41,402 nt of DNA from Actinomycetota bacterium (GTDB lineage: Bacteria; Actinomycetota; Coriobacteriia; Anaerosomatales; JAUXNU01). Of the stretch, positions 33,756 to 41,402 are shown one piece after another (within the stretch, counting starts at the first letter, position 1; every line of letters starts with the position of its first letter). The position numbers and the translations under genes are program-made. The stretch is taken from NCBI GenBank assembly GCA_030682655.1, contig JAUXNU010000003.1:1-41402 (forward strand), given 5' to 3'. Under the pieces are notes generated by a model. It worked only from the letters and a program-made list of their open reading frames with translations. It was not told where the DNA came from and did no database searches.

Positions 33756-34916
33756 CTACTCCTTCTTGCCGGTCGCAACGCCAACAATGGCGAGCCGGCC
33801 GTTGACTACTGTGAGAGATATCTTCCCATCCAACAGCTCAAGCAACTCGTCCCCGATATGCGACTTGCGCCAGCCCTCCAGAAGCGGACTCTCTTCGACT
33901 TCGCCGGCGGCCAAGCGCTCGAGTTCACACCTGGACGCTAGCAAAGGAGCCGCCACCTTGTGCTCCTTGGCCCTGATGCGAACGAGAGCGGCCATCAGGT
34001 CCACGAGCCCCTCGATATCGCGAACGCGCTGTCGCTTGGGTCCGAATGCCGGGAGTTTGTCCTCGGAAAGCTCCATACCCCTGGTCACGGCGGCGATCAG
34101 TGACCTGTGTGAACCCTTGCCGAGCTTGTCGCCCACACCTCGGATCTTCTGCAGCTCGCTTGCGTCACGCGGGGCGCGCCGCGCGATCTCCACAAGACTT
34201 TCATCTCCTACGACCCACCGTCGCGGAATATCGCGTCGCTGAGCCTCGCGCTCTCTCCACGCCGTCACAGTCATCAGCACACCGAGCTGACGCCGATTGA
34301 GACTCGATATGCGTTTGATCCGTCGCCATTGCTCCTCGGGCACGATCTCGTACGTCGCGGGATCCTCCAGCCACTCGAAGTCTGCTTCGAGCCAGTCAAG
34401 CCGCCCCTCGTCCTCCAGGCGCTCCCGCAAAGTCCGGTAGATCGGCACGAGATACCGCACGTCGTTCAGGGCGTACTCGATCTGTGTCTCCGACAGCGGA
34501 CGCTTGGCCCAGTCCGTGTACGTGTCGGACTTGTCGAGAACCTCCCCGGTGATCTCCTTGACAAGAGCGCCATAGCCGACCTGCTGCGGGAAGCCTGCAA
34601 GCGTCGCGGCGACCTGCGTGTCGAACACCGGCGCAGGCACCTCACCCATGAGCTTGTGGAATATCTCGAGGTCCTGGGTGCCCGAGTGAAGAACCTTGAC
34701 GATACCGTGGTCCCGCAGTATCTCGAAGAGCGGCTCAAGATCATCGACAACAAGAGGGTCGATGATCGCCGCGACGTCGTCAGTTGCGACCTGGATCAGG
34801 CACAGCCGCGCGTAGTACGTCCGCTCACGCATAAACTCCGTGTCGATGGTAATGAACTCCGATCCGCGAATCTTCTTCGCGAACTGGCGTATCGCCTTGC
34901 CGTCCGAAACGTACAC
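33756..34916 (-). CDS. rnd: ribonuclease D
   Basis: A 3'-5' exoribonuclease of the DEDDy superfamily used in tRNA 3' processing. The Exo motifs are clear: DTEFMRE (Exo I), HSGTQDLEIF (Exo II) and YALNDVRYL (Exo III with the catalytic Tyr). One or two HRDC domains follow (about 205-285 and beyond), as in RNase D. The start is set at GTG 34916 because GAAGGGA lies about 6 nt upstream; the GTG at 34922 would overlap it. 386 residues. Divergent from the diacylglycerol kinase family gene. Confidence 0.94.
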   Translation of the reverse strand: MYVSDGKAIRQFAKKIRGSEFITIDTEFMRERTYYARLCLIQVATDDVAAIIDPLVVDDLEPLFEILRDHGIVKVLHSGTQDLEIFHKLMGEVPAPVFDTQVAATLAGFPQQVGYGALVKEITGEVLDKSDTYTDWAKRPLSETQIEYALNDVRYLVPIYRTLRERLEDEGRLDWLEADFEWLEDPATYEIVPEEQWRRIKRISSLNRRQLGVLMTVTAWREREAQRRDIPRRWVVGDESLVEIARRAPRDASELQKIRGVGDKLGKGSHRSLIAAVTRGMELSEDKLPAFGPKRQRVRDIEGLVDLMAALVRIRAKEHKVAAPLLASRCELERLAAGEVEESPLLEGWRKSHIGDELLELLDGKISLTVVNGRLAIVGVATGKKE

Positions 34917-35012
34917 TCGCACTCCCTTCGAGCGGATGCCAACCGCCGGACACCTTCTGTAGCGTATGCTACGAGCTGCCTGGAGTCACGGACGCGCATC
35001 CCGGGGGGCGCC

Positions 35013-35948
35013 ATGCGGGTTCTCCTGATAGTCAACCTCAAGTCTGGCCAAGGAGACGCAGGCATCTACGACTTCGCCCGCGAGCTCGGCAGGCACGGCA
35101 CGGAGATCGTCGTCAGGTTCGTCGGCCGTAAGCAGACCCTCGCGTCGATGCTCGCCGATGCCAAGGAGTTCGACCGCGTCGTGGCCGCTGGCGGGGACGG
35201 CACCGTATCGGGCATTGCGTACGCACTGCGCGGCAGCGGCGTGCCTATCGTTGCGTATCCCGCTGGTACCGCAAACCTCACGGCCCTGAATCTGCGAATT
35301 CCGCTCGACCCGATCGATCTGGCCGCGATCACGCTGCGCGGCGCCATCCGATCGTTCGATCTCGGCGAGATCTCGTGCCCGTCCCAGGCGGACGGCTGCG
35401 TCCCCACACTCGCAACGACACCCCCGGACACGAAGGCTCAGGGGTTCGTCGTCGCTGCAGGGATAGGCTTCGACGCCAAGATCATGGAAGGGGCCCACGA
35501 GCTCAAGTCCTCGATCGGAGCTGCGGCCTACCTGGTTGCGGCGCTGCAGAACCTGGCACCCATCGTGTCGAAGTTCCACCTCAAACTCGACGACCGCGTC
35601 GTCGACACAGAAGGCATCGCGGTACTCGTAGTCAATTTCGCCAGACTTCAGTTCGACATATCGATCACGCACGACAGCGATCCCTCGGACGGTGTGTTCG
35701 AGATCGTGGTGCTGCGAACAAGGAACGCGATCGAGCTGCTCCCCGCAGTGTGGGCGGCCGTCCTCGACCGCACCACAGGAATACAGGTCGGCTCACCGGG
35801 GCTGGAGATCTACTCCGCCCGCGACATCATCATGTCCTCCGACCCCCCGTTGCCGCTGCAGCACGACGGGGAGACGGCCGCGCCCGTCTCACCCATTCAT
35901 GTCCGCGTGCTCCACCGGGCCGCGACGTTCGTGGTCCCTGAGGAGTAG
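35013..35948 (+). CDS. diacylglycerol/lipid kinase family protein
   Basis: A 311-residue lipid kinase (DagK/YegS-like) that phosphorylates diacylglycerol or a similar lipid at the membrane face. The catalytic DAGKc motif GGDGT is at residues 60-64, preceded by LIVNLKSG and followed by YPAGTANLTALNL. The C-terminal half has the usual accessory domain with GIGFDAKIM. GGGGGG lies before ATG 35013. The frame is open for 680 bases upstream, but that part lies antisense to rnd and is not coding. Its stop is 2 bp from the convergent TerC stop. Confidence 0.9.
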   Translation: MRVLLIVNLKSGQGDAGIYDFARELGRHGTEIVVRFVGRKQTLASMLADAKEFDRVVAAGGDGTVSGIAYALRGSGVPIVAYPAGTANLTALNLRIPLDPIDLAAITLRGAIRSFDLGEISCPSQADGCVPTLATTPPDTKAQGFVVAAGIGFDAKIMEGAHELKSSIGAAAYLVAALQNLAPIVSKFHLKLDDRVVDTEGIAVLVVNFARLQFDISITHDSDPSDGVFEIVVLRTRNAIELLPAVWAAVLDRTTGIQVGSPGLEIYSARDIIMSSDPPLPLQHDGETAAPVSPIHVRVLHRAATFVVPEE

Positions 35949-35950
35949 TG

Positions 35951-36718
35951 CTATGCGTCTTCCTTGGCAGGCTGGAGCAAGCCGCGCTTGCGGGCGATGT
36001 TCCCCTGATAGCGCATCTGCGCGAACTCGACGAGTAGCGAGAACGCCATCGCGAAGTACACGTACCCCTTAGGTACAACCACTTCGAACGCCTCGGCGGT
36101 GAGAAGCATGCCGATCATCAGCAAGAACGCGAGGGCGAGTATCTTCACCGATGGGTGATCGTTGACGAAGTTGCTGACGGGATCCGCGAAGGCAACCATC
36201 ACCGCCATCGCGATGACGATTGCCACAACCATGAGCGGGACCTCGTCGACCATGCCAACCGCCGTGATGACCGAGTCGAGCGAGAAGATGATGTCCATGA
36301 TGGCGATGTTGGCGATGACCGCACCGAACGCCGCAGCCTTCTTGCCGGACGCGTGCTCTTCTTCGTCTTTGAGTTCGGTCTTGTGGTAGATCTCCGTGGT
36401 CGCCTTGTAGACGAGGAAGAGGCCACCAACGAGCAGGATGATCGAACGCCCCGTCAGCTCGACGAGATGGCCGAAGACGTGAAACTCGACAAGCGGTCGC
36501 GTCAGGCCGAGTATCCACGACAGCGTCAGCAGGAGCAGAATACGCATGACAAGCGCCGTCACGAGCCCGATTCTCCGCGCGAGAAGCTGCTGCGATGCGG
36601 GTAGGCGCGATGAGACTATCGCGATGAAGATCAGGTTGTCTATTCCGAGAACGATCTCAAGCAGCGCCAGCGTCGCGATAGCGATCCACGACGACGGCTG
36701 GGACAGCAGCTCCAGCAT
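35951..36718 (-). CDS. TerC family integral membrane protein
   Basis: A 255-residue membrane protein of the TerC family, associated with tellurite resistance and, in Alx/MntP-like members, with manganese or metal export. About seven hydrophobic helices are visible with the family motifs EIVLGIDNLIFIAI and IMDIIFSLDSVITAVGM (the conserved acidic Asp/Asn in membrane helices). A DEEEHASGKK cytoplasmic loop separates the halves. GAGGAG lies before the ATG. It probably transports divalent metal ions, but the substrate is not set by the sequence. Confidence 0.93.
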   Translation of the reverse strand: MLELLSQPSSWIAIATLALLEIVLGIDNLIFIAIVSSRLPASQQLLARRIGLVTALVMRILLLLTLSWILGLTRPLVEFHVFGHLVELTGRSIILLVGGLFLVYKATTEIYHKTELKDEEEHASGKKAAAFGAVIANIAIMDIIFSLDSVITAVGMVDEVPLMVVAIVIAMAVMVAFADPVSNFVNDHPSVKILALAFLLMIGMLLTAEAFEVVVPKGYVYFAMAFSLLVEFAQMRYQGNIARKRGLLQPAKEDA

Positions 36719-36803
36719 CCGGACTCCTCAGGCAGCTCTTGCGTGACGCCAGCAGTATACCGGACGAGTGCGAGCCCGCATCGCGGAGCGCGGACGGGAG
36801 CGG

Positions 36804-37136
36804 CTATTCCTCCGTTCCTGAGAGGAAATCCACGATCAGGCCGTACTCCTCATCAGTCACGACCAGGCCGTTGGTCTTCATGCGGTCGACCGTGGAGACC
36901 CACTCTTCTCGGGACTTGCTGGCCTGTTCGACACGATCGATCGTGTGGCACAGGGTGCACTTCTGCTGAACGAGCTCTGCGGACGGTTCGGACGAACCCG
37001 TGATGGTCGGAGTCTGCGGACCGCCCAAACTCCCGCCCTCGCCGGTCCCCGCCGAGGAACACCCGGCGACAGCAAGCGCGAGCGCGACAACGAGCAGGAC
37101 ACGCGCGGGTATTCCCGCAACAACCGACCGGTGCAT
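36804..37136 (-). CDS. c-type cytochrome lipoprotein
   Basis: A 110-residue lipoprotein with one covalently bound heme. The N-terminus is a lipoprotein signal: positive start, hydrophobic VLLVVALALAV, then AGC as lipobox (lipidated Cys). The heme motif CTLCH lies in the middle, and the later M in VDRMKTNG is a candidate axial ligand. It should face outside the cytoplasmic membrane and may accept electrons from membrane oxidoreductases. ATG 37136 has AAGGAGG. A perfect 8-bp repeat overlaps that ribosome-binding site (37143-37172) and could reduce initiation. The frame runs on to 37346 upstream without support. Confidence 0.85.
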   Translation of the reverse strand: MHRSVVAGIPARVLLVVALALAVAGCSSAGTGEGGSLGGPQTPTITGSSEPSAELVQQKCTLCHTIDRVEQASKSREEWVSTVDRMKTNGLVVTDEEYGLIVDFLSGTEE

Positions 37137-37142
37137 GGGTCC

Positions 37143-37172
37143 TCCTTGGCTCACACGATCTCCTGCCAAGGA
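37143..37172 (-). promoter_or_regulatory. hairpin sequestering the ribosome-binding site of the cytochrome gene
   Basis: TCCTTGGC (37143-37150) and GCCAAGGA (37165-37172) are perfect inverse complements with a 14-base loop. On the minus strand the 3' arm contains most of the AAGGAGG of the cytochrome c gene, so folding would mask it. No ligand or regulator is identified. Confidence 0.4.
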
Positions 37173-37187
37173 CTGTACCCACGCACA

Positions 37188-37212
37188 AGGCCCCGGCACA
37201 TGGCCGAGGCCT
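37188..37212 (-). terminator. GC-rich hairpin, possible terminator downstream of the SRPBCC gene
   Basis: AGGCCCCGGC (37188-37197) pairs with GCCGAGGCCT (37203-37212) with one mismatch and a 5-base loop, 140 bp past the SRPBCC stop and before the cytochrome gene. On the minus strand TTGTG follows, a poor T-tract. Confidence 0.4.
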
Positions 37213-37351
37213 CGATGATTCATGATGGACCATGCTTGATGAGCTTCGAACGGAGCAACCGCGACCCCTGACCGCTCGCGGGCGGGCAGCATCCCGCGGA
37301 CGGCCACATGGTCATTTGAGCGTCGGATCGGACGCATGGACGCCACTGACG

Positions 37352-37786
37352 CTACGCTTCCTCCAGGATTGTCCTCAGGTTCGCCACAATCACGTCGCCC
37401 TCGTGGTCGTTCAGCTTGATGATAGCGGCTTCGGCCAACTTGCCGAGCACCGGGACCGGAATCGTGTAGTCTACCTTGAACGTGACCTTCGTGTCGTCAC
37501 CCTCCGGTTGGACCATCCAGGTCTGGGTGCTATCAATTCCGCCCTTGCTCTTGCTGACGATGCGCTCGTTGGCGATGTGCTCGACATCCTCACTTGTTCC
37601 CTTCAGGCGCATGCCGGCCATCTTGTACGTCCAGCGGTTCGTGTGCCCGCCATTGGCCAGCGAGTGCACGTCCGTGATCTCCATCAGACTGGGCCAAATC
37701 TCCGGCAGGTGCATCGGATCGTCCAGGTACGTGAAGACCCTCTCGACCGGCGCATGGACGACCACGCTCTTCGTCTGACTCGCCAT
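37352..37786 (-). CDS. SRPBCC (polyketide cyclase/lipid-binding) family protein
   Basis: A 144-residue START/Bet v1-like fold protein. The pattern is typical: an N-terminal SVVVHAPVERVFTYLDDPMHLPEIWPSLMEI helix-strand start, then a beta-rich middle and a C-terminal long helix (KLAEAAIIKLNDHEGDVIVANL). Members bind small hydrophobic ligands or act as polyketide cyclases; the ligand is unknown. GGAAAGGGGGTG precedes ATG 37786; the frame extends 13 codons further with no support. It stands alone between the cytochrome gene and a noncoding region. Confidence 0.88.
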   Translation of the reverse strand: MASQTKSVVVHAPVERVFTYLDDPMHLPEIWPSLMEITDVHSLANGGHTNRWTYKMAGMRLKGTSEDVEHIANERIVSKSKGGIDSTQTWMVQPEGDDTKVTFKVDYTIPVPVLGKLAEAAIIKLNDHEGDVIVANLRTILEEA

Positions 37787-37977
37787 ATCTATCACCCCCT
37801 TTCCTTGGTGACAGCTGTCTTTCATATGCAGAACTTGGCAGGTTGTGGCCGCGTGTTCGCGAGATCAGGTCAACTCCATCCCGAGCTTGCCCGAGAAGGC
37901 TGCCCCCGCAGACCCACGTTCCTATTCCCACGACATTCGAACGAGAAACGCCGACGAGGCCGGGCGCGTGGCAACGC

Positions 37978-38006
37978 TGGTGGGCCATCGTGGATGAGTT
38001 TCGAAC
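37978..38006 (+). repeat. 29-bp intergenic direct repeat, copy 1
   Basis: Shares TGGTGGGCCATCGT, then a single G/A difference, GATGAG, a single T/C difference, and TTCGAAC with copy 2 at 38047-38075. A third, more diverged copy lies at 37224-37251. Confidence 0.8.
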
Positions 38007-38046
38007 CACGAAGGTCCCGAACCAAGAGGTTCGAGACCTGTAGTGT

Positions 38047-38075
38047 TGGTGGGCCATCGTAGATGAGCTTCGAAC
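38047..38075 (+). repeat. 29-bp intergenic direct repeat, copy 2
   Basis: Matches copy 1 (37978-38006) at 27 of 29 positions. A diverged third copy (GATGGACCAT...TGATGAGCTTCGAAC) is at 37224-37251 near the cytochrome gene. Confidence 0.8.
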
Positions 38076-38177
38076 GGGTGCGCTCAACGTGTTGGAGATG
38101 AGCGGCGAACGAAGTGAGTCCGCTCGATCTCCTGGTTAGGTGAGTGATCACAGAGCGAGAATGCTGTGGGCCCGCGC

Positions 38178-38663
38178 TCAGGCAGCGGTCTCAACTAAGC
38201 CGAGCTCAGCGAGCAGCTCACGGGCCAGAGACTCATACTCCTCAGCCCACTTGTCGTGCTTGACCTGACGCATCGCATCAAGGGCCGCGTCCAGTGAGTA
38301 GCCGTAGTCGAGGAACCAGTCAAGAGTCGAGGCCAGCTCAAGCACGATAGGGCTGGTTGACTCGAGAATGCCGATCGCGCTCTTGAACTCCCCAACGTCG
38401 CGGACAAACGCGGTGTCCTCCGCGACATACTCGTAGCCTGCACCAACAACTTGCTCGGAGACCGCACCAAGCTTCTCGACGAGGCGCAAATCGGCCTGCA
38501 CGTCCTCACTATACGGACCGTAGAAGTGCATTCTGAATGAGTAGTCTGTGGGTAGTCCCAGCCGCTGAAGGAACCAGACGGTCTTCTGGAGTCGAATCCT
38601 GCCCAAGACGCGGTGATTGCTGTGGGCTCCGATGACGGAGACCAACCACGCATAGTGTTCCAC
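38178..38663 (-). CDS. YwgA-like protein, partner of an HD phosphohydrolase
   Basis: A 161-residue protein resembling Bacillus YwgA. Typical features are GRIRLQKTVWFLQRLGLP and the conserved FHFYGPYS-like block (here MHFYGPYSEDVQADL), followed by an acidic helical C-terminus. YwgA-type genes sit next to YwfO-like HD phosphohydrolases in other bacteria, as here. A regulatory role on its partner is inference. Start choice: GTG 38663 has AGAGGA upstream and follows the HD stop by 15 bp. An earlier TTG at 38696 would overlap that gene by 19 bp. Confidence 0.75.
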   Translation of the reverse strand: MEHYAWLVSVIGAHSNHRVLGRIRLQKTVWFLQRLGLPTDYSFRMHFYGPYSEDVQADLRLVEKLGAVSEQVVGAGYEYVAEDTAFVRDVGEFKSAIGILESTSPIVLELASTLDWFLDYGYSLDAALDAMRQVKHDKWAEEYESLARELLAELGLVETAA

Positions 38664-38677
38664 GTGACGTGTCCTCT

Positions 38678-40015
38678 CTAGTTCTTGCTTAGCCAATCAT
38701 CCATGAAATCACACAGTTTGTCTCTAAGTCTCTCCGGGAAGTAGTAGCGCACAAGCAGATAGCGTTCCGTCAGCTCATCGATTGTACCCAGCTGACCTGA
38801 CAGTTCTCCGAGCTCACCGTCTGGCTTCTGGAGCCAAATGAGTTTCTCCATCGCCTCACCCTCATCGGGTCGTCCAGGAGGATCGTACGGCTTGTAGGGT
38901 GTGTCGCCGGGGGTGTCATCCTGGAAGAGGGTGTCGGGTTCGCCCTCGTCTCGCAGCCACAGTCTGACAGCGGAGATCAACCCAGCAAGGCGGTTGGGCT
39001 GCAGGTGAGTCAGGTCGCGACACTTCCAGAGCCTCCTGTTCAACAGGCCCGCGCCGAGCTCATTGAGCACAGGGTTGTCGCAACTCGCACACCGACGGAA
39101 GAACACGTTCATCACGTAGTCGTCGAGCTGAAGATACTGGTCAAGGCTCATCTCGCTTGAGAAAGCGTTCAGCACTTCGAATGGTGCGCCGGGTACGACG
39201 GCCTCCTTCGCCTCGTCCGTTTCAGCTGCTTCGAGAGCCTTCGTGTAGGTCTCCAAGAGGAGCCGCAGCATCACTTCGCCAGCGCGCGTGGCCTTGTGAT
39301 AGTACACCGCGTGGTACATGTGATATCGAGCGAAGACGTAGGTCTCAAGAGCATCTCGAGCCTTCTGGGAAACGTAGACTCCGCGATACTCGTCCACGTA
39401 GAGGTGCTCAAGAAGCCAGTGGGAATCGAACGTTCCGTAGTCGACGCCAGTGTAGTGGCTGTCGCGAAGAAGGTAGTCGAAGCGATCGGCGTCCAGCTGG
39501 CTCGAGATTGTTTGGCGCAGATGAAGTGGCAGCGCCCAATCCCTGGGTGGAGCCGCTCCGAACAAGCTAGCAACTTTCACTGGCAGCGCTGGGTCGACAC
39601 CCACCAGTACATGGTTCACCTCTGTCTCAGATGAGAGAACAACCTGTGTTGTACGCTTCTCATGGTTCTCCTTGGCTGCCTTCTCGAAGACGTGAGAGTA
39701 CGGACCATGGCCGACGTCATGGAGCAGGGCCGCGACCAGCAGGACCCGTTCTTCGTCCTCGGTGACTGGCGGCGCAACCCGCTTGAATCGTTCAATGAAC
39801 CTACTCGTCACATGCAGCATCCCGATGCTATGGGCAAACCGGCTGTGATTCGCTCCCGGAAACACACAGGGGCTCATGCCCAGTTGGTGGATGCGGCGCA
39901 GTCGCTGGACCTCAGTGGTGTTAATCAGGGCGAAGAGCAACTCACCTATGTCGCCTTCGAAGCTGATGAGCCCATGAACCGAGTCGAAGATGTAGCGTGG
40001 ATCGCCATCCGGCAC
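38678..40015 (-). CDS. HD-domain phosphohydrolase, YwfO/SAMHD1-like
   Basis: A 445-residue protein similar to the HD superfamily phosphohydrolase YwfO and to dNTPases of the dGTPase/SAMHD1 type. It begins YIFDSVHGLISF, then has INTTEVQRLRRIHQLG, NHSRFAHSIG (metal His57/His62), LLHDVGHGPYSH (the HD pair at 99-100), and SQLDADRFDYLLRDS, the typical series of metal ligands. It may hydrolyse deoxynucleoside triphosphates. GTG 40015 has GGGAGGAG upstream; the frame extends to 40099. A perfect 11-bp palindrome lies 26-49 bp upstream. Base composition is lower in GC than neighbouring genes, suggesting transfer with its YwgA-like partner. Confidence 0.85.
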   Translation of the reverse strand: MPDGDPRYIFDSVHGLISFEGDIGELLFALINTTEVQRLRRIHQLGMSPCVFPGANHSRFAHSIGMLHVTSRFIERFKRVAPPVTEDEERVLLVAALLHDVGHGPYSHVFEKAAKENHEKRTTQVVLSSETEVNHVLVGVDPALPVKVASLFGAAPPRDWALPLHLRQTISSQLDADRFDYLLRDSHYTGVDYGTFDSHWLLEHLYVDEYRGVYVSQKARDALETYVFARYHMYHAVYYHKATRAGEVMLRLLLETYTKALEAAETDEAKEAVVPGAPFEVLNAFSSEMSLDQYLQLDDYVMNVFFRRCASCDNPVLNELGAGLLNRRLWKCRDLTHLQPNRLAGLISAVRLWLRDEGEPDTLFQDDTPGDTPYKPYDPPGRPDEGEAMEKLIWLQKPDGELGELSGQLGTIDELTERYLLVRYYFPERLRDKLCDFMDDWLSKN

Positions 40016-40040
40016 CAGTGACTCCTCCCCCCTCAAGAGC

Positions 40041-40064
40041 GTACTGGTCGATGTCGACCAGTAC
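40041..40064. promoter_or_regulatory. palindromic operator candidate upstream of the HD phosphohydrolase
   Basis: The arms GTACTGGTCGA (40041-40051) and TCGACCAGTAC (40054-40064) are perfectly complementary with a 2-bp centre. The position, 26-49 bp upstream of GTG 40015, and the TGGTC/GACCA half-sites resemble GntR-type operators. A hairpin role is less likely given the 2-base loop. Confidence 0.5.
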
Positions 40065-40140
40065 GAACACATGTTCCCACTTCGCAGAAGCCAACGCAAC
40101 AGTCGTCACGAGTTCCAGAACTGCTCATCTCACCTAGTCA

Positions 40141-41402
40141 CTATGAGATGGCCGGCCCGATCCGGTGTATACGTGGATCGTCCGCGGGATTTGGCCCGCG
40201 GCGCCGACAGACGGAGGGACCGGCCATGAATGAGCTTACACACATCGGACTGGACGTGCACAAGGACACGATCGCCGTGGCGGTGCTTCGCCCCGGCACG
40301 ACCGAGGTCGACGAGCGGGTGATACCCAACACCCCCGAGGCGGTGCGCCGGCTGCTGCGCCGCTACGAAGACCCGTCGGCGCTTCGCACCTGCTACGAGG
40401 CGGGCCCGACCGGGTACGACACGCACCGGCTCGTGAGTTCGCTCGGGATCGACTGCGACGTGATCGCCCCCTCGCTCATCCCGCGCCGGTCGGGTTCGCG
40501 CGTGAAGACCGACCGCATCGACGCGCGCAACCTCGCAAGACTGCACCGCGCAGGCGAGCTCACGAGCGTGCGGGTGCCCACGAACGCCGAGGAGGCCGTG
40601 CGCGACCTCATCAGGGTGCGCGAAGAGGTCAAGGCCGACCGCCGGATCGCCCGCCAGAGGATCCGCAGCTTCCTCATGCGCTACGGCAAGCGCTACCCGG
40701 GGCCGGGCGACAAGTGGCCGGTCCGCTTCGAGGTGTGGATGCGCGCTCTTCGCTTCGACGAGCCTCTCGCCCAAGAGGCCTTTGAGCAGCTCGTCGGCGC
40801 CTACTTCGTGCGCGACGCGCAGCTCGCCGCGATGGGGAGGCGCATCGAGGAGCTCGCGCTCGAGCAGCCCTTCGCGGATCCCGTCACGCTGCTTTCCGCG
40901 CTTCGCGGCATCGGCACACTTTCCGCGATGACGATCCTCGCGGAGACGTGCGACTTCTCCCGTTTCCCCGAAGCCGGAAGCTACATGGCGTTCACGGGAC
41001 TGACGCCCTCCGAGCATTCGAGCGGGGCCTCTCGTCATCAGGGCTCGATCACCAAGACCGGCAACCGGCACATACGGCGTGTGCTCGTGGAATCCGCCTG
41101 GGCCTACCGGCACGCGCCGGCGGTGCGCGGGAAGCTGAAGAAGCGTCTCGAGGGACAGCCGCCGGAGGTCGTGGCCTACTCGTGGGCCGCGCAGTGCCGC
41201 CTGAACGGGACGTACCGGCGGCTCTCGGCAGAAGGGTGCGCGCACCGCCGTGGTGGCTACAGCACGCGAGCTCTCCGGCTTCGTCTGGGGACTCATGACG
41301 GGCAACCTCGGACCGGCGCGGTAACGACGACATGCACGCGGGCGGGCGCCATACTCCGGAGAGATCCTCGATCACGTTATGCGACTCCAATAAGCGCGCG
41401 CC
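40141..41402 (+). mobile_element. IS110-family insertion element, partial at the right edge
   Basis: The transposase gene (40226-41324) and about 85 bp of structured noncoding sequence upstream belong to this element. Before the gene lie hairpins GATCC/GGATC (40159-40179, with GTATAC in the loop) and a perfect CCGCGGG/CCCGCGG stem (40182-40201), resembling the noncoding end of IS110 elements that carries the bridge RNA. The exact left boundary is not defined, and the right end is beyond the window. Confidence 0.6.
40226..41324 (+). pseudogene. IS110-family transposase, frameshifted near the 3' end
   Basis: The N-terminal DEDD (RuvC-like) domain is intact: GLDVHKD, CYEAGPTGYD and KTDRIDARNLA supply the acidic residues. 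The C-terminal Tnp_20 domain has LRGIGTLSAMTI, FPEAGSYMAFTGLTPSEHSSG with the catalytic Ser, and ITKTGNRHIRR. Reading from ATG 40226 (GGAGGGA upstream), the frame becomes nonsensical after YRRLSAE and stays open to the window end. Skipping one base near 41231 restores the expected tail (KGARTAVVATARELSGFVWGLM) and a TAA at 41322-41324. This is therefore a one-base indel, a true inactivating mutation, or a sequencing error. Residues total about 365. IS110 transposases work with a bridge RNA. Confidence 0.85.

Larger units (their letters stand above)
37787..38177. other. 391-bp noncoding region with repeats
   Basis: No gene is seen; short frames are low-complexity or repeated. It holds two near-identical repeats (37978-38006 and 38047-38075) flanking a hairpin at 38012-38039 (stems AGGTC/GACCT and CGAACC/GGTTCG). 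A GTGATCAC palindrome lies near 38146. It may be a remnant of a small mobile element or an uncharacterised structured RNA. Confidence 0.45.

Noticed and set aside
34329-35012. Upstream extension of the lipid kinase frame
   Set aside because: It runs antisense to rnd, while a proper start with a G-rich site lies at 35013.
38012-38039. tRNA-like element (GGTTCGA)
   Set aside because: No acceptor, D or anticodon arms can be built; it is a simple hairpin between repeats.
40130-41305. 391-residue minus-strand frame over the IS110 transposase
   Set aside because: The plus strand carries the DEDD and Tnp_20 motifs; this frame has none.

Overview
The window reads as a contiguous piece of a high-GC bacterial chromosome. 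Gene content suggests an anaerobic or facultative actinobacterium, plausibly of the class Coriobacteriia: high-GC codon use, a Tat-exported group 1 hydrogenase with cytochrome b, a fused FAD/Fe-S dehydrogenase, a corrinoid-activator ASKHA protein, DUF2249, and heme genes of the CgoX/CpfC type. No rRNA, tRNA or CRISPR array was found, so the placement is inference.

Layout. 1-400: a cobalamin-riboswitch-like RNA reading out of the left edge, and a 2x[4Fe-4S] ferredoxin. 443-3874 (minus): GT2 glycosyltransferase, BshB/LmbE deacetylase and a BshC-like protein, which together look like low-molecular-weight thiol synthesis, plus an upstream OsmC. 3957-5642 (minus): a receiver-PilT ATPase fusion, divergent from a 23S rRNA methyltransferase (5845-7149). 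7159-8779 (minus): a cytochrome b5-like heme protein, an exported protein of unknown function and a CRP-family regulator. 8892-11984 (minus): a 1030-residue FAD/Fe-S oxidoreductase with a methionine-rich tail. 12184-13163: a HAD phosphatase facing a DUF2249 protein. 13793-19531 (plus): the hydrogenase locus (small subunit, large subunit, cytochrome b, radical SAM protein, maturation protease). 19528-26000: transketolase, inositol monophosphatase family, then hemE-hemH-hemY (minus). 26114-28105: acetyl-CoA synthetase. 28589-34916 (minus): a long run rnd, YugP-type protease, xseA, xseB, HIT, DegV, ASKHA activator. 35013-37786: diacylglycerol kinase family, TerC, a c-type cytochrome lipoprotein and an SRPBCC protein. 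38178-40015: a YwgA/YwfO-like HD phosphohydrolase pair. 40141 to the end: an IS110-family element whose transposase frame is broken near its 3' end.

The strongest observation is that the hydrogenase large-subunit frame appears to stop at a TGA directly after Asp-Pro. Read through, the same frame gives the missing C-terminal nickel-ligand motif (Sec-Ile-Gly-Cys-Ala-Val-His), a 20-residue cleavable tail, and a TAG abutting the next ATG. A hairpin of bacterial SECIS type follows the TGA. This is a [NiFeSe] hydrogenase that conventional gene calling would truncate, here encoded with a cytochrome b and a Tat/membrane-anchored small subunit.

A second theme is regulation. The CRP-family protein keeps the residues that read TGTGA half-sites, and matching palindromes lie upstream of its own gene, of the neighbouring exported protein and of the receiver-PilT gene. 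The last site sits in an array of three TGTGA half-sites spaced 11 bp apart.
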